Shown: one piece after another, positions 45,290-56,733 of the stretch
Numbering within the stretch: position 1 is the stretch's first letter
Layout: the number at the start of each line of letters is the position of its first letter
Assembly (NCBI GenBank): GCA_021234155.1
Contig: JAJEKV010000047.1
Location: forward strand, 4,727,637 to 4,791,636
Direction of reading: 5' to 3'
DNA from: Isoetes taiwanensis
Lineage: Eukaryota > Streptophyta > Lycopodiopsida > Isoetales > Isoetaceae
DNA: 64,000 bases
Notes under the pieces: generated by a model
The model's database searches: none
What the model was told of the DNA's origin: nothing
What the model saw: only the letters and a program-made list of their open reading frames with translations
Translations under genes and position numbers: made by a program

Positions 45290-47545
45290 ATGTCTCCCAT
45301 TCCGCCCAGGTGCTTGCTTCTCTTCCTTGGGTAGCTCATAGGCATCGCTTCAAGTAGTAGTAAGCAACGAGGAAACACCGCAAACTAAAAAGAAGATTGG
45401 ATAGATGAGGAGAAAGGAATCAAAAGAGATACTAGAAAAGGATGACCCAAAACCAACCCGTTTGCATCCACGGAAAGCAGTCCTGATGACCTTAACAGGA
45501 TCAATAATGCCGGCCTTTATCATATCCACATATTCACCCGCATCGTAAGACCATCAAGACGCTATATCATGACATGCCACATCTTCCCGACCATTCTAAC
45601 CTTTTTTTGCATCATAGCCGTAATTCAAGTCCGCTTGCTCAAGAAGCTTTCCAACAATAACGGCTCCTTCGGTCCCAAAGATTGGTCGCTATTATATATG
45701 TGGGCATGTACAACGACACAAGCACATAAGGTAACATCCAAGTATATCCATATGAAAGCATTCAAGGCACAATCCACCTTGGTAGCATTTTGAATAATCG
45801 TACACCAACTTTACGATCAAAGTTAGGCGTTGGCAATTTCTCTAGTTCACGAGAAGCGTAAAGGAGGGCAACTCCACCACCTAATAAATTTTCAGCCATG
45901 ATGTTTAGAATCACCTGCATTTGAAGTGCATCAATATTCTTGAAATGCATCCAATCTTCACATACACACTTACCTACAACAATTCCCTCTTCCCATTTGC
46001 TTTGGTGGCATTAAGGGCATCATTCACCACGATCTTTTTTCTCTCCTACTTACGCTTTTGGCTCCACCAATCTAGGAAATATTCAACCCAAACAATAGTA
46101 TCGTGCTCAAGATGGATAACACAACACTATTTCTATAATACCTTAAGCACAGCTACACCTCCGATAACTTAGCCAAACGCTCTTGTAGTTTCTCCTTATC
46201 GTAATCGAAGTGCTTTCATTGATCATATCTCCGATGCGCAAATACAAATGGTCATTAGAAGTGCCACAGTGGTCTAGATTTGAAAGCTTGAAACTACTGC
46301 TCACATCTCTCCTCAATTGCCTTTTTATCTCCTGCTCCATCTAAAACTATGGTATCATCTTTCGACCACGATGATCGTATTTTGACATTGAGAAAATTCT
46401 TGATGAGAAATTGAAAGTGGCTCTCTGAGTAGCATAGTTTTGCCATTTAGCAATATATGTACCTTCTTTCTTTGTCCCTAGCATCTACGGCTTGAACTTC
46501 TCCACTTTTAGTCCAAGATCTTCATTGATCAAGCTGTATCGGTATCCAATAACACCTACTGATAAGACTATTGATATACCAATAAAATGCTAGGTTCTTG
46601 ACGACGACTGTCCCCCAGTCAAAATTGCAAGGTCTTGCAAGTTGGGTTTTCGGTTATCGCCAAATCCTGGAGCTTTAATAGCACAAACCTAAAAGGATTC
46701 TGGATATTAGGCATGGCTCAAGAACAACCACTCTGGGCATTCAGTAACACTTGGATACCTTAAATCCGCCACGAAGCTTATTAACAATTAGCGTTGCAAG
46801 AGCCTCACTCTCTATATCCTCAGCAACAATAAGTAGTGGTCTTTGCTCCTACAAAAAGTAGGGACGTCATTTCTAAGATCAATAAAATGTGCTCAGAAGA
46901 GAATACGCATACGCATGCTCATATCTTGAAAACAAACTCAAGCAATGGTACTATAGAGTTCACAGATGAATTTTTTTTTCCTGAATAAGTATAAGAGGGT
47001 TCTCCAGTTCCTGCGTGAGCACAATTTCAGTACCAATTCACTGAGATAATGGTAGCATCAAATTGGCATCTCAAAAGACTTACACATTTATGAGTTTTAG
47101 CATTGGTGACGAAATATGGAGAAATATATCCTGTCCATTTTCATTCCTTCCACGACTTCAAGCTCGTTAAATAAAGTTTTGCCGTCCTAAAGTAGAAAGT
47201 TGAAAGTGGTCAGTATCTTGCTGCATCCATTGTAACAACTGTCCAGTCCATCCTCGATCCAGAATCCATTATATCACAATGGAAAAACTTTTCAGATAAG
47301 CAACCGTTCTGAGCAAGAACACAGACCTGAGCAATCTCTTCAGAGGTGCTAATCATTTTTGCTCGACTCTTCAGGTGGCTGACAACAGCTTCAAATGCCA
47401 GGTTGATGCCTCGTCTAAGATCCATGGCATTCATGCCAGCAGCTACAGATTTGCAACCCTCGGCAAATATTGCCCTGGTAAGAACAGTTGCACATGTCGT
47501 ACCTAGATTAAACCATTTAAATCTGGTAAGAACATTCGGCAATGC
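45290..47545 (-). pseudogene. CPN60: Mitochondrial chaperonin CPN60 (HSP60) pseudogene with introns
   Basis: Minus-strand blocks run in family order: [40 protein letters not shown] and [11 protein letters not shown] (47500-47330); LFNELEVVEGMKMDR (47190-47120); [20 protein letters not shown] and NKLRGG (46850-46750); an EEDLGLKVEKF segment (46530); ISKDDT...VLDGAG (46370); GVALLYASRELEKLPTPNFD (45900-45820); and near 45310 LPKEEKQAPG, the family C-terminus. Group I chaperonins fold proteins in the mitochondrial matrix. Introns are retained (for example around 47000 and 46600), but frameshifts and stops occur in most exons, and the N-terminal ~80 residues are absent. It lies inside the ~6.5-kb stretch that is missing from the second segmental copy. 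Confidence 0.85.
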
Positions 47546-49485
47546 AATCAAAATCATAGCACGTAACTATAGTAGGTAAGCCTCGTACCATCATTGGCTA
47601 TGGGGCCAGCATTGATGAGCAAGAACTTGAACTCTACCCATATATGCCACCGATCCAAAGGTCTCACAAGCTACCTTCCAGACATGCATCATAAACTTGA
47701 TCATAGAGCAACCATTTGGCTATCGCATCTAGTTCTTCTCAAACTATGGCCGTGCCGGTTACCCAGTTTCCACACCGCCGCCCAGCGATACTGGCCACCG
47801 CCAATTTACAGGGTCGAGCCAGTTTTTAGCAGTCACCAGCATATGCTAGGCATATGCCGGCATATACCTGAATATGCCCACATACCCACATAAACGAGGG
47901 TTTGCCCCCCTGGGCAACCCAAAAAACATTGTTTAAACAGTATAAATACTGCTGCTATAGCCATTGTTTATCAAACAGCAAGGTAAAGAAACAGATAAGC
48001 CTATGTGCCTTAGTAACATATTCCCTGAATTCCTAAAAGTTTTTCTGGCATTAAACTAGTTTCTTGTTCTTTCCCCATTGCGCTCTTCTCCTTCTCTACC
48101 AATCAGAACAACAGGGGCTACTAAATAATTTGCTTCATATGTTTAAAAAGACTAGCAGGATAGAAGAAATGATTCTCAATAGAAATGATAAACCACACAA
48201 CTGATGTAATGTTCTTCATAATCAGCACCTTAACATTCTCGAGTTGGTATCAGCTCAGTGGTAAAACGGTTGGCTTTTCCGCTCTTGCTATTCTCCACAT
48301 ATCTATCCATGTATCTACTTGTTGACAAAGGCCTTTTTTGAGAAAATGACTGAATGCATATGCCTGAACTGTTAAAAGGCCAAATAAAATAAAGGTAGAT
48401 GCATCCCTTGAACAACATTCACAACGGCTAAACACTGTTAAATTTTTAGAAACCTACAAGGCCCCTATAAAATCCATAGACTTCTGAAACCAGTGGTTCA
48501 ATTGCCACAAAATTTAATTGACCTCGAAATATTCTCTGACAGCATTACATCCTGCCCAGCAATACATTTTTAAAAGACGTAAGGGGATGTAACAAAAAAG
48601 CAATTTCCCATTTTCAGAACTCTAAGAGACTCTTTGATTAGGTCGGCTCATGGACCTGGGCAAATTGGCACTTCAAACGAAAACAAAGCTACCTTTCTGA
48701 TACGAAATCAGCTTTGGGAGAAATCAGCTTTTGATGTACCTGATTGAATTTAAGCCCTGGTTCGAATTGAAATGTCCTTTGTTCGAATTGAAATGTCTTG
48801 GTTTTGAATTTAAGCCCTGGTTTGAATTCCTCCAAGTTCGAATTCAAATGTCCTTGGGTTTTGTCAATCAGTTAAAAAGAAAAAACAAACCAAATTGAAA
48901 GCGAAATTGAACCAAATTCTTTGTACCTGATATTCGGCAGACAACTCCCTTCTATGATATTCCACAGACAGCTCAGTCCGCCCTTTGTAAACCTGTGTTT
49001 ATGTACGTTTCTTTGGAAGGATTTTCAATTTCATTAAAGAGATAGTGTGATCGTTTTTCAACGGTTCAAAGTTTGTGGATATGACTGGCTACTGTTTTAA
49101 AACAATTTCATTACCCTCTGACTCTCATGGCGTATTCACATGGGCTGCCTTTACAATAACGGGGAAAAAAGGGGATTGTCAAAACGGGAGCCCGATTCCT
49201 TGAATGAAATTGATGATGTGAAACAATGGGAGATCTCCATAGGAGCTTAAAATGGACTTTCAGATCAGCGCAAGAAGCCTGCTATTCATGAGCAGACAAC
49301 TCAAGTCCGCCCTTTGTAAACCTGTGTTTAAGTATGTTTCTCCAACTCTCTTAACAAAACCTGTGTTTCCAAGCATCGATCATGCCCGTTTGCTTTTGAA
49401 CAGCGGCCGCTCCACAATCTGTATCCAAATCATAATATTTTTATCATCATAAATTTGTCTATCCTTATGAAAAAATCGTACAATC

Positions 49486-49532
49486 TCTTCTTCTTCTTCT
49501 TCTTCTTCTTCTTCTTCTTCTTCTTCTTCTTT
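49486..49532. repeat. (TTC)n microsatellite, ~15 units
   Basis: The homologous run in copy 2 (52671-52693) has only about 7 units, showing slippage after duplication. Confidence 0.9.
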
Positions 49533-49549
49533 GGTCTTTGTTTATTTAA

Positions 49550-50258
49550 GGGAAATTTACCAAAATAACCTTAATTGTTGACTTAATTCCCAAAAAGCCC
49601 TTCGCATTTTTGAAATTCCAAAAATGCCCTTAATTCCTAGATATTTTCCCAAATAGCCCTTTGTATTTTAAAATCACCAGAAAGCATGTTCTTACAATAG
49701 ATGATCATTCTTTGCAGGGCTTTAAATTCTTGGTTTCTTGAAGCTAGATATAAGCCTATCATCCCAATGCTAGAAATTATTCGAAGACAACTAGCTGAAT
49801 GCTTTTACAGGAATCGTGTTGAAGGAGAAGCTTCGTGGGCATCCAGTGGAGATGCTATATACACTCTAGTGAAAGCTGCTCAACGACATATTACAAAGCT
49901 AACTAAACGAGCTAGAAGGGACATGGTAACTTCCTTCTAATGCATTTGTGTTTGACGTACAAAGTCCAGAGCGATGAGTTGTGGTTAATATTGAGTCTAA
50001 AACATGTTCGTACTTTTTAGTGCAAAAGTTAGGATTGCTTTGTGGTCATGCAGTTGTTGCTTTTTTTTTTTCCGACGTCAAAGTCTAGAGCTTTATCCCC
50101 ATCCAGGTTGCAAAAACTCCCTTAAAAAATGATCGTCTGTTGCAAAAACATGCTTTTTGGTGATTTTTAAGATACAAAGGGCTATTTGGGAATTTCAAAA
50201 ATATGAAGGGCTTTTTGGGAATTACGTCAACAACTAAGGTTATTTTGGTAAATTTCCC
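49550..50258 (+). mobile_element. Deleted MULE, 709 bp, with 9-bp TSD, copy 1
   Basis: Long terminal inverted repeats (about 49550-49690 and 50145-50258) start GGGAAATTTACCAAAATAAC. The element is flanked by a perfect 9-bp duplication, TTTATTTAA (49541-49549 and 50259-50267), as expected for Mutator-like elements. Inside is a MuDR-type transposase exon. TIR, TSD and transposase remnant agree. Since copy 2 shares the same flanks and TSD, the element inserted before the segmental duplication. Confidence 0.9.
49718..49940 (+). pseudogene. MULE (MuDR-type) transposase exon
   Basis: Following a TTTGCAG| acceptor, the frame reads ALNSWFLEARYKPIIPMLEI, IRRQLAECFYRNR and AAQRHITKLTKRARRDM. This resembles the conserved C-terminal segment of plant MULE transposases (FNxWILEARxKPIxxMLExIR...), downstream of the DDE core. 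The catalytic D/D/E part and zinc finger are missing, so it cannot be active. It ends near a GTAACTT donor-like site. Confidence 0.75.
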
Positions 50259-50790
50259 TTTATTTAATCTTACCAATTGTTTCCTGCAGAGCCGAACTCC
50301 GGAAGGGTTTCTATGCCAGCAGAAAATTTTGCCAGCTTGAACTGTAACTGTGTTTCCTGCTTGAACTATAACCTGTGTTTCTATAAAACGCTTCCTGGAT
50401 CGCGATCGACTGTAGGCCTTCCTCAATCCGACTCAATCTCCATTTGCAAGGAAGGAAAACCGCCAGAGGAAGAGGAAGAACCAAATTTTTTTTTACGGCT
50501 CTTGAATCAGAGCTGTAGAAATTTAATTCTGAGCATTAATTACTGGTGGTTGTCTTGGAAATCCAAAAATATAATATTCTTGTGGAAACCCTCCCGTGCT
50601 TCAATAGGAAACCCTTCTGGATTTCAGTGAAACTTGGAAGGGTTTCCATATTGAAATTTGGAAGGGTTTCAAATTTTTTTTAATAACCCCAATTGGGGAG
50701 ATAGTGTGATCGTTTTGTTTGGGCCCAAAACGACTTTGGCTGCTTCTCCAATTTCGGTGCCATTTTTTTGTTATGTTCCCTGAGCCATGC

Positions 50791-50833
50791 ATTCTTCTTC
50801 TTCTTCACTAGCTTTTAAAACCTTTTTAAACCA
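50791..50833. repeat. 43-bp copy of sequence at 55734-55776
   Basis: ATTCTTCTTCTTCTTCACTA and the following ~23 bases are repeated at the 5' (high-coordinate) border of the GPC acyltransferase pseudogene. Here it sits exactly at the junction between segmental copy 1 and the 399-bp repeat copy 2, as filler at a breakpoint. Confidence 0.75.
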
Positions 50834-50845
50834 CTTTTTCAATAG

Positions 50846-51244
50846 GCCATGACCATTTACATATGATAAGAAATAGAGATGCAATAAAATGGCACTTGGA
50901 TTGCTTCTGTATTAATATTTAAATATGTTACATGTAAAGTTCTGGGTTTGATTGCTCCAAAACCCAAGTGTTTCTAATATTTTTCAATTCCAATGAAAAC
51001 TTCGAAGAGGATTGATGATCTGCCCAATTGATAAATGTGCTCCACCTTCAAGCATTCAAGATGCAATTATTTATCTCCTAATTGCATCCAAAAACAGTTA
51101 TAATGGAGAAGATGGAGAAATTATTCTAACCTTCTTTTGTGCTCCAAGCTGCAGCTCAAAAACAGGCCCTCGTGAGACTAAAAATCCGCCTTTGCCTGTG
51201 CCAATATCAAACTTTAAAAAAACATTATAAATCAACATTATAAA
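50846..51244. repeat. 399-bp dispersed repeat, copy 2
   Basis: Near-identical to 41025-41423 and immediately followed by segmental copy 2. In copy 1 the two are separated by ~6.5 kb that include the CPN60 pseudogene. Confidence 0.85.
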
Positions 51245-53930
51245 AAAACATTATAAACAGTATAAATACTGCTGCTATAGCCATTGTTTATCAAACAACA
51301 ACTAAATAATTTGCTTCATATGTTTAAAAAGATTAGCAGGATAGAAGAAATGATTCTCAAAAGAAGTGATAAACCACACAACCGATGTAATGTTCTTCAT
51401 AATCAGCACCTTAACATTCTCGAGTTGGTGTCAGCTCAGTGGTAAAACGGTTGGCTTTTCCGCTCTTGCTATTCTCCACATATCTATCCATGTATCTACT
51501 TGTTGACAAAGGCCCTTTTTGAGAAAATGACTGATTGCATATGCCTGAACTGTTAAAAGGCCAAATAAAATAAAGGTGGATGCATCCCTTGAACAATATT
51601 CACAGCGGCTAAACACTGTTAAATTTTTAGAAACCTACAAGGCCCCTATAAAATCCATAGACTTCTGAAACCAGTGGTTCAATTGCCACAAAATTTAATT
51701 GACCTCGAAATATTTCTGACAGCATTACATCCTGCCCAGCAATACACTTTTTAAAGACTTAAGGGGATGTAACAAAAAAGCAATTTCCCATTTTCAGAAC
51801 TCTAAAAGACTCTTTGATTAGGTCGGCTCATGGACCTGGGCAAATTGGCACTTCAAACGAAAACAAAGCTACCTTTCTGATACGAAATTAGCTTTGGGAG
51901 AAATCAGCTTTTGATGTACCTGATTGAATTTAAGCCCTGGTTCGAATTGAAATGTCCTTTGTTCGAATTGAAATGTCTTGGTTTTGAATTTAAGCCCTGG
52001 TTTGAATTCCTCCAAGTTCGAATTCAAATGTCCTTGGGTTTTGTCAATCAGTTAAAAAGAAAAAACAAACCAAATTGAAAGCGAAATTGAACCAAATTCT
52101 TTGTACCTGATATTCGGCAGACAACGCCCTTCTCTGATATTCCGCAGCCGCAGACAGCTCAGTCCGCCCTTTGTAAACCTGTGTTTAAGTACGTTTCTTT
52201 GGAAGGGTTTTCAATTTTATTAAAGAGATAGTGTGATCGTTTTTCAACGGTTCAAAGTTTGTGGATACGACTGGCTACTGTTTTAAAACAATTTCATTAC
52301 CCTCTGACTCTCATGGCGTATTCACATGGGCTGCCTTTACAATAATGGGGAAAAAAAGGGGATTATCAAAACGGGAGCCCGATTCCTTAGATGAAATTGA
52401 TGATGTGAAGCAATGGGAGATCTTCATAGGAGCTTAAAATGGACTTTCAGATCAGCGCAAGAAGCCTGCTATTCATGAGCAGACAACTCAGTCCGCCCTT
52501 TGTAAACCTATGTTTAAGTACGTTTCTCCAACTCTCTTAACAAAACCTGTGTTTCCAAGCATCGATCATGCCCGTTTGCTTTTGAACAGCGGCCGCTCCA
52601 CAATCTGTATCCAAATCATAATATTTTTATCATCATAAATTTGTCTATCCTTATGAAAAAATCGTACAATCTCTTCTTCTTCTTCTTCTTCTTTGGTCTT
52701 TGTTTATTTAAGGGAAAATTACCAAAATAACCTTAATTGTTGACTTAAATCCCAAAAAGCCCTTCGCATTTTTGAAATTCCCAAAATGCCCTTAATTCCT
52801 AGATATTTTCCCAAATAGCCCTTTGTATTTTAAAATCACCAGAAAGCACGTTCTTACAATAGATGATCATTCTTTGCAGGGCTTTAAATTCTTGGTTTCT
52901 TGAAGCTAGATATAAGCCTATCATCCCAATGCTAGAAATTATTCGAAGACAACTAGCTGAATGCTTTTACAGGAATCGTGTTGAAGGAGAAGCTTCGTGG
53001 GCATCCAGTGGAGATGCTATATACACTCTAGTGAAAGCTGCTCAACGACATATTACAAAGTTAACTAAACGAGCTAGAAGGGACATGGTAACTTTCTTCT
53101 AATGCATTTGTGTTTGACGTACAAAGTCCAAAGCGATGAGTTGTGGTTAATATTGAGTCTAAAACATGTTCATACTTTTTAGTGCAAAAATTAGGATTGC
53201 TTTGTGGTCATGTAGTTGTTGCTTTTTTTTTTTTTCCGACGTCAAAGTCTAGAGCTTTATCCCCATCCAGGATGCAAAAACTCCCTTAAAAAATGATCGT
53301 CTGTTGCAAAAACATGATTTTTAAGATACAAAGGGCTATTTGGGAATTTCAAAAATATGAAGAGCTTTTTGGGAATTACGTCAATAACTAAGGTTATTTT
53401 GGTAAATTTCCCTTTATTTAATCTTACCAATTGTTTCCTGCAGAGCCGAACTCCGGAAGGGTTTCTATGCCAGCAGAAAATTTCGCCAGCTTGAACTGTA
53501 ACTGTGTTTCCTGCTTGAACTATAACCTGTGTTTCTATAAAATGCTTCCTGGATCGCGATCGACTGTAGGCCTTCCTCAATCCGACTCAATCTCCATTTG
53601 CAAGGAAGGAAAACCGCCGGAGGAAGAGGAAGAACCAAAAAAAATTTTTACGGCTCTTGAATCAAAGCCGTAGAAATTTAATTCTAAGCATTAATTACCG
53701 GTGGTTGTCTTGGAAATCCAAAAATATAATATTCTTGTGGAAACCCTCCCGTGCTTCAATAGGAAACCCTTCCGGATTTCAGTGAAACTTGGAAGGGTTT
53801 CCATATTGAAATTTGGAAGGGTTTCAATTTTTTTTTAATAACCCCAATTGGGGAGATAGTGTGATCGTTTTGTTTGGGCCCAAAACGACTTTGGCTGCTT
53901 CTCCAATTTCGCTGCCATCTTTTTGTTACG
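51242..53930. repeat. Segmental duplication, copy 2 (~2.7 kb)
   Basis: Direct copy of 47921-50776. The homology ends at TTTTTGTTACGGG (53930), beyond which 53931-54340 is unique: it contains short reiterated phrases (TTCAATGGACTACAT-like, 54130-54230) and no gene that I recognise. Confidence 0.92.
52712..53412 (+). mobile_element. Deleted MULE, 701 bp, copy 2 (by segmental duplication)
   Basis: Same TIRs as the element at 49550 and the same TTTATTTAA target duplication (52703-52711 and 53413-53421). The transposase exon (about 52880-53102) differs at a few positions only (final VTFF against VTSF). It arose by duplication of the whole block, not by a separate transposition. Confidence 0.9.
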
Positions 53931-54344
53931 GGAGGGTGCCCATGAAGCGCCCACTTAAGGAAACATATTTTATTATGATGGGCAAATTTTTTTTTAAGTC
54001 CTCTTTTTAGCATACCATATTGAAGCTTAAGTCCTTAGGTTTCAATTGATCCCACACAACAGAGTTTTCGATAAATTTGGAGTTGGCTAGGAAGGTTTTA
54101 AGTCAGGAGGTTAATTCAGCCCCAATAGACCACACGTGCCCTTCAGTGGACCACAAAGTGCCCTTTAATGGACCACTAATTACCCTTCAATGGACTACAT
54201 GGGACCTTCAATGGACTACATTGGAACCTTAAAGAGCAAACCATCTTCCAAAATTTATGTACAACAGGCGTCCTAAACTATTTTCAGCTGGAATGGATTG
54301 TTGCAGTGTGACCATTCGTGTCTCGATCTAGACCATGTTTCATG

Positions 54345-55710
54345 TCAGAAATATTTGATCTTGGGTTCCTTGGGAACATTTAGCATAGGTCTAACATCCC
54401 CAACATTACCAATGTTAGATTCAGGAATGCTGAGCTTTGTAACAGCTTTCCTCTTTTTGGCATCAACCTGCTGAGGCATTACTTCAAACAGGAAATTTCC
54501 ACCATTCCATATAGCAGCTGCAACTTTTAAAAGTTCAAACAAAATGTGCAATCGGCATGACTGGAAAATAGGAACAGTGAGTGCCATGGTCGCAACTGTC
54601 AGTAAAGCCTGTAAGATGGCATACATAACAACCCTCCTTTTGTCTCCAAGTAGGCCACTAACACGCCACCAGATATTGTTGGCTCTTGCTGCCTTTCTAG
54701 AAAGCTCCCTGTTTCAATAACCAAACATTCCAAACTTTAGCTGCAAGCAACTCCAGCAATAAACTTTTTAGACTTGAATGATCAAGTAGAACTAGCATCA
54801 TAAAATTAAGGCCGTATAAAATAACTTCCAGCATAATTCAGACATTCTAGACAACAAGGAATGCCAGAAATAACAATGATTAATTGTTGTGCTGCTTGTA
54901 TACAAAGGCATGAACATACATCATAATTGAAGAGCAAACCCACCGATATGCATAACCTCTGGATCATTGAGCAATCGTTGTCGTCTTAAACCATTTACAA
55001 TAAGAAAATATAGAGCCTGCCAGACACTGTAGACAACCAATGGAACAGTGAACAGCCATGTCCAATAAGACTGCTGTTCTTGCACAACAGGCCATGCAGG
55101 CCAAGGACCAACTGCATCTCATGAATGAAGAGGAAATGTAACAGGATCCCACCAATGTATAATAAAAAATACAAGGCCTGATACAAAATAGTCAGTTCAG
55201 GTTAAGTGCAAAATGGGACAACTCTCACCAAGTGTAGCAATAGGGATGGCAATAGGGAACCTGAAAGCAAATGTATGAGCACACTGATAATTTTGTCAAT
55301 GGGAGCTGAAAACAAGACTACATCTCCATATGATTAATGTCCAGGCAAGTGGACCCCCAAAGCCAAGGAAGATGGTACATGAGATAATGCACAAAGAAGT
55401 TTGCTGTTTCATTCTCCAAAAGAAGCCTGTTGAACACGTTACCTCAGCAAAAGCAAAGCAAACCATGAATAGCTTCTCATTGCTTGGATACTTGAGCAGC
55501 ATTACCATAAAAATTGCATTAGCATAGTAGCAGAAATCCTGTCAAACAAAATCAGCCTATCAGCAAAAAAAAAAAATGACATATACCTAGCTGAAACAGC
55601 TTGTTAGTGAGAGTCCACTTACAAACAGATAGTAATGCCATTTCCTTATGCGGTAGTACATCCATCTTAATGGAGCAATATGCCGTACAAATAAGGAATA
55701 TCCTGGGTCC
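54345..55710 (-). pseudogene. Glycerophosphocholine acyltransferase (GPC1/DUF2838-like) pseudogene
   Basis: Minus-strand exons in order: GYSLFVRHIAPLRWMYYRIR then KWHYYLF (55710-55617); [20 protein letters not shown] and [12 protein letters not shown] ending at donor GAG|GTAACG (55541-55445); [18 protein letters not shown] (55350); [28 protein letters not shown] and [15 protein letters not shown] (55190-54950); [20 protein letters not shown] and LGD (54715-54640); [20 protein letters not shown] and [15 protein letters not shown] to the end at 54345. These match the multi-pass ER enzyme that acylates glycerophosphocholine to lyso-PC. A 1-base insertion after FSS, an in-frame TGA after TFPLHS, and loss of all N-terminal exons show it is a pseudogene. 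Confidence 0.85.
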
Positions 55711-56352
55711 CTATAAAACCTAAGTGGTTGATTATTCTTCTTCTTCTTCACTAGCTTTTAAAACCTTTTAAAACCACATAGATCCGCTGGATATTTTGTA
55801 ACGATGCCATAGATTGGGTTTTGAGCGTGAGATGTGGGTAGATTTTTGAAGATCTCGTGTGGTGTTCTTGAGGAAGCCTTTGGAGATGGGAAGCTTGCAT
55901 CGGCTGGGTCTTCGGCAGCAAGTATCTTCATCTTGGCACGTCCAATGAGCTCACTTTGAGATTAGAATTTTGTTGGATTTCGCACAAGCTGGGTCTGTGT
56001 CAAACAGAGCTTCTTAAAGAGTCGCACAATCTTGTTCACATCTGATCAACATATGGCATATGCCCGATTAGCCTAGATTTCTGATTATGGGTCTAATATG
56101 TTCGATATCTTATTGCGATTAGCAGGCAGATTTGTAATTGCAGTATAATATATTCCTTCATCAATGATCTAGCCCCTGGTCCACTCCTACGTTTTCTGTT
56201 TTCTGTGTTTCACAACATCTGTTTCTGATATTGGAGTTTACAATTCCTCGTCACTGAACGTGGAACAGACATGTGCAATATAGAGGTGTGAATACAGTAA
56301 CAAATTTCGACCTTAGTCGTTACATACGCTGTCTTAGACCTCTAGTCAACCT

Positions 56353-56428
56353 TGCCATAGCCAGCAGCAGCATAGGATTTCACAAAATTTGTGGCCAGCC
56401 CACTGTACAGAGCCATACCAGTTGCCAT
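56353..56428 (-). CDS. Possible first exon of an unknown gene
   Basis: On the minus strand an ATG at 56426-56428 opens MATGMALYSGLATNFVKSYA followed by AAGYGK, ending at a donor-like AAG|GTTGAC. The short peptide looks like a real N-terminus, but no continuing exon was recognised downstream (lower coordinates). It is divergent to the PPR gene, 306 bases away, and absent from the decayed PPR copy. Weak evidence. Confidence 0.25.
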
Positions 56429-56733
56429 CTTTAGGGCTTTAGGCCTTTCCAGAACCCCTCTCCTTTAGGCCTCTTCTATCACAGCCTGCTCTACCCGAGT
56501 TGTAACCTCCACAGCACTTGGGGGTTGTAGTTGCTTCTCTCTTGTAATGATGATCTTGTCATTACAGCTTTACTTTCTTTCAGATCTTTCTTTTCTGTTT
56601 AGATTTTTGTGTTTCATTCTGAGCTTAATACCTCTTTCATTTTTTTATTAAGGGCAACCCATTGTGTGAAAACACCTTGTTGGATCAGTAGCAGCGGCAA
56701 TGCCGGGCAGCAGCTGCTTATAGATAAAGGCAC

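Larger units (their letters stand above)
47921..50776. repeat. Segmental duplication, copy 1 (~2.8 kb)
   Basis: Direct copy of 51242-53930 at high identity. It contains AT-rich unique sequence, local GAATTTAAGCCCTGGTT repeats (48745-48860), a (TTC)n run (49486-49532) and a deleted MULE. Relative to it, copy 2 lacks about 120 bases near 47990-48110 and has a much shorter TTC run. No gene of its own is recognised outside the MULE. Confidence 0.92.

Noticed and set aside
41424-47920. The 6.5-kb difference between segmental copies as a third Helitron
   Set aside because: Its ends lack TC and hairpin-CTRR structures; only weak inverted GGGTTGCCC/GGGCAACCC near the ends.
48245-48500. tRNA-like or primer-binding-site-like sequence (GGTATCAGCTCAGTGGTAAAAC, with GTGGTTCAATTGCCAC about 240 bases later), also in the duplicate at 51425
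   Set aside because: The A-box-like and B-box-like parts are too far apart, no acceptor stem or anticodon arm can be drawn, and no LTR lies before it. It may be a tRNA-derived relic but cannot be supported.
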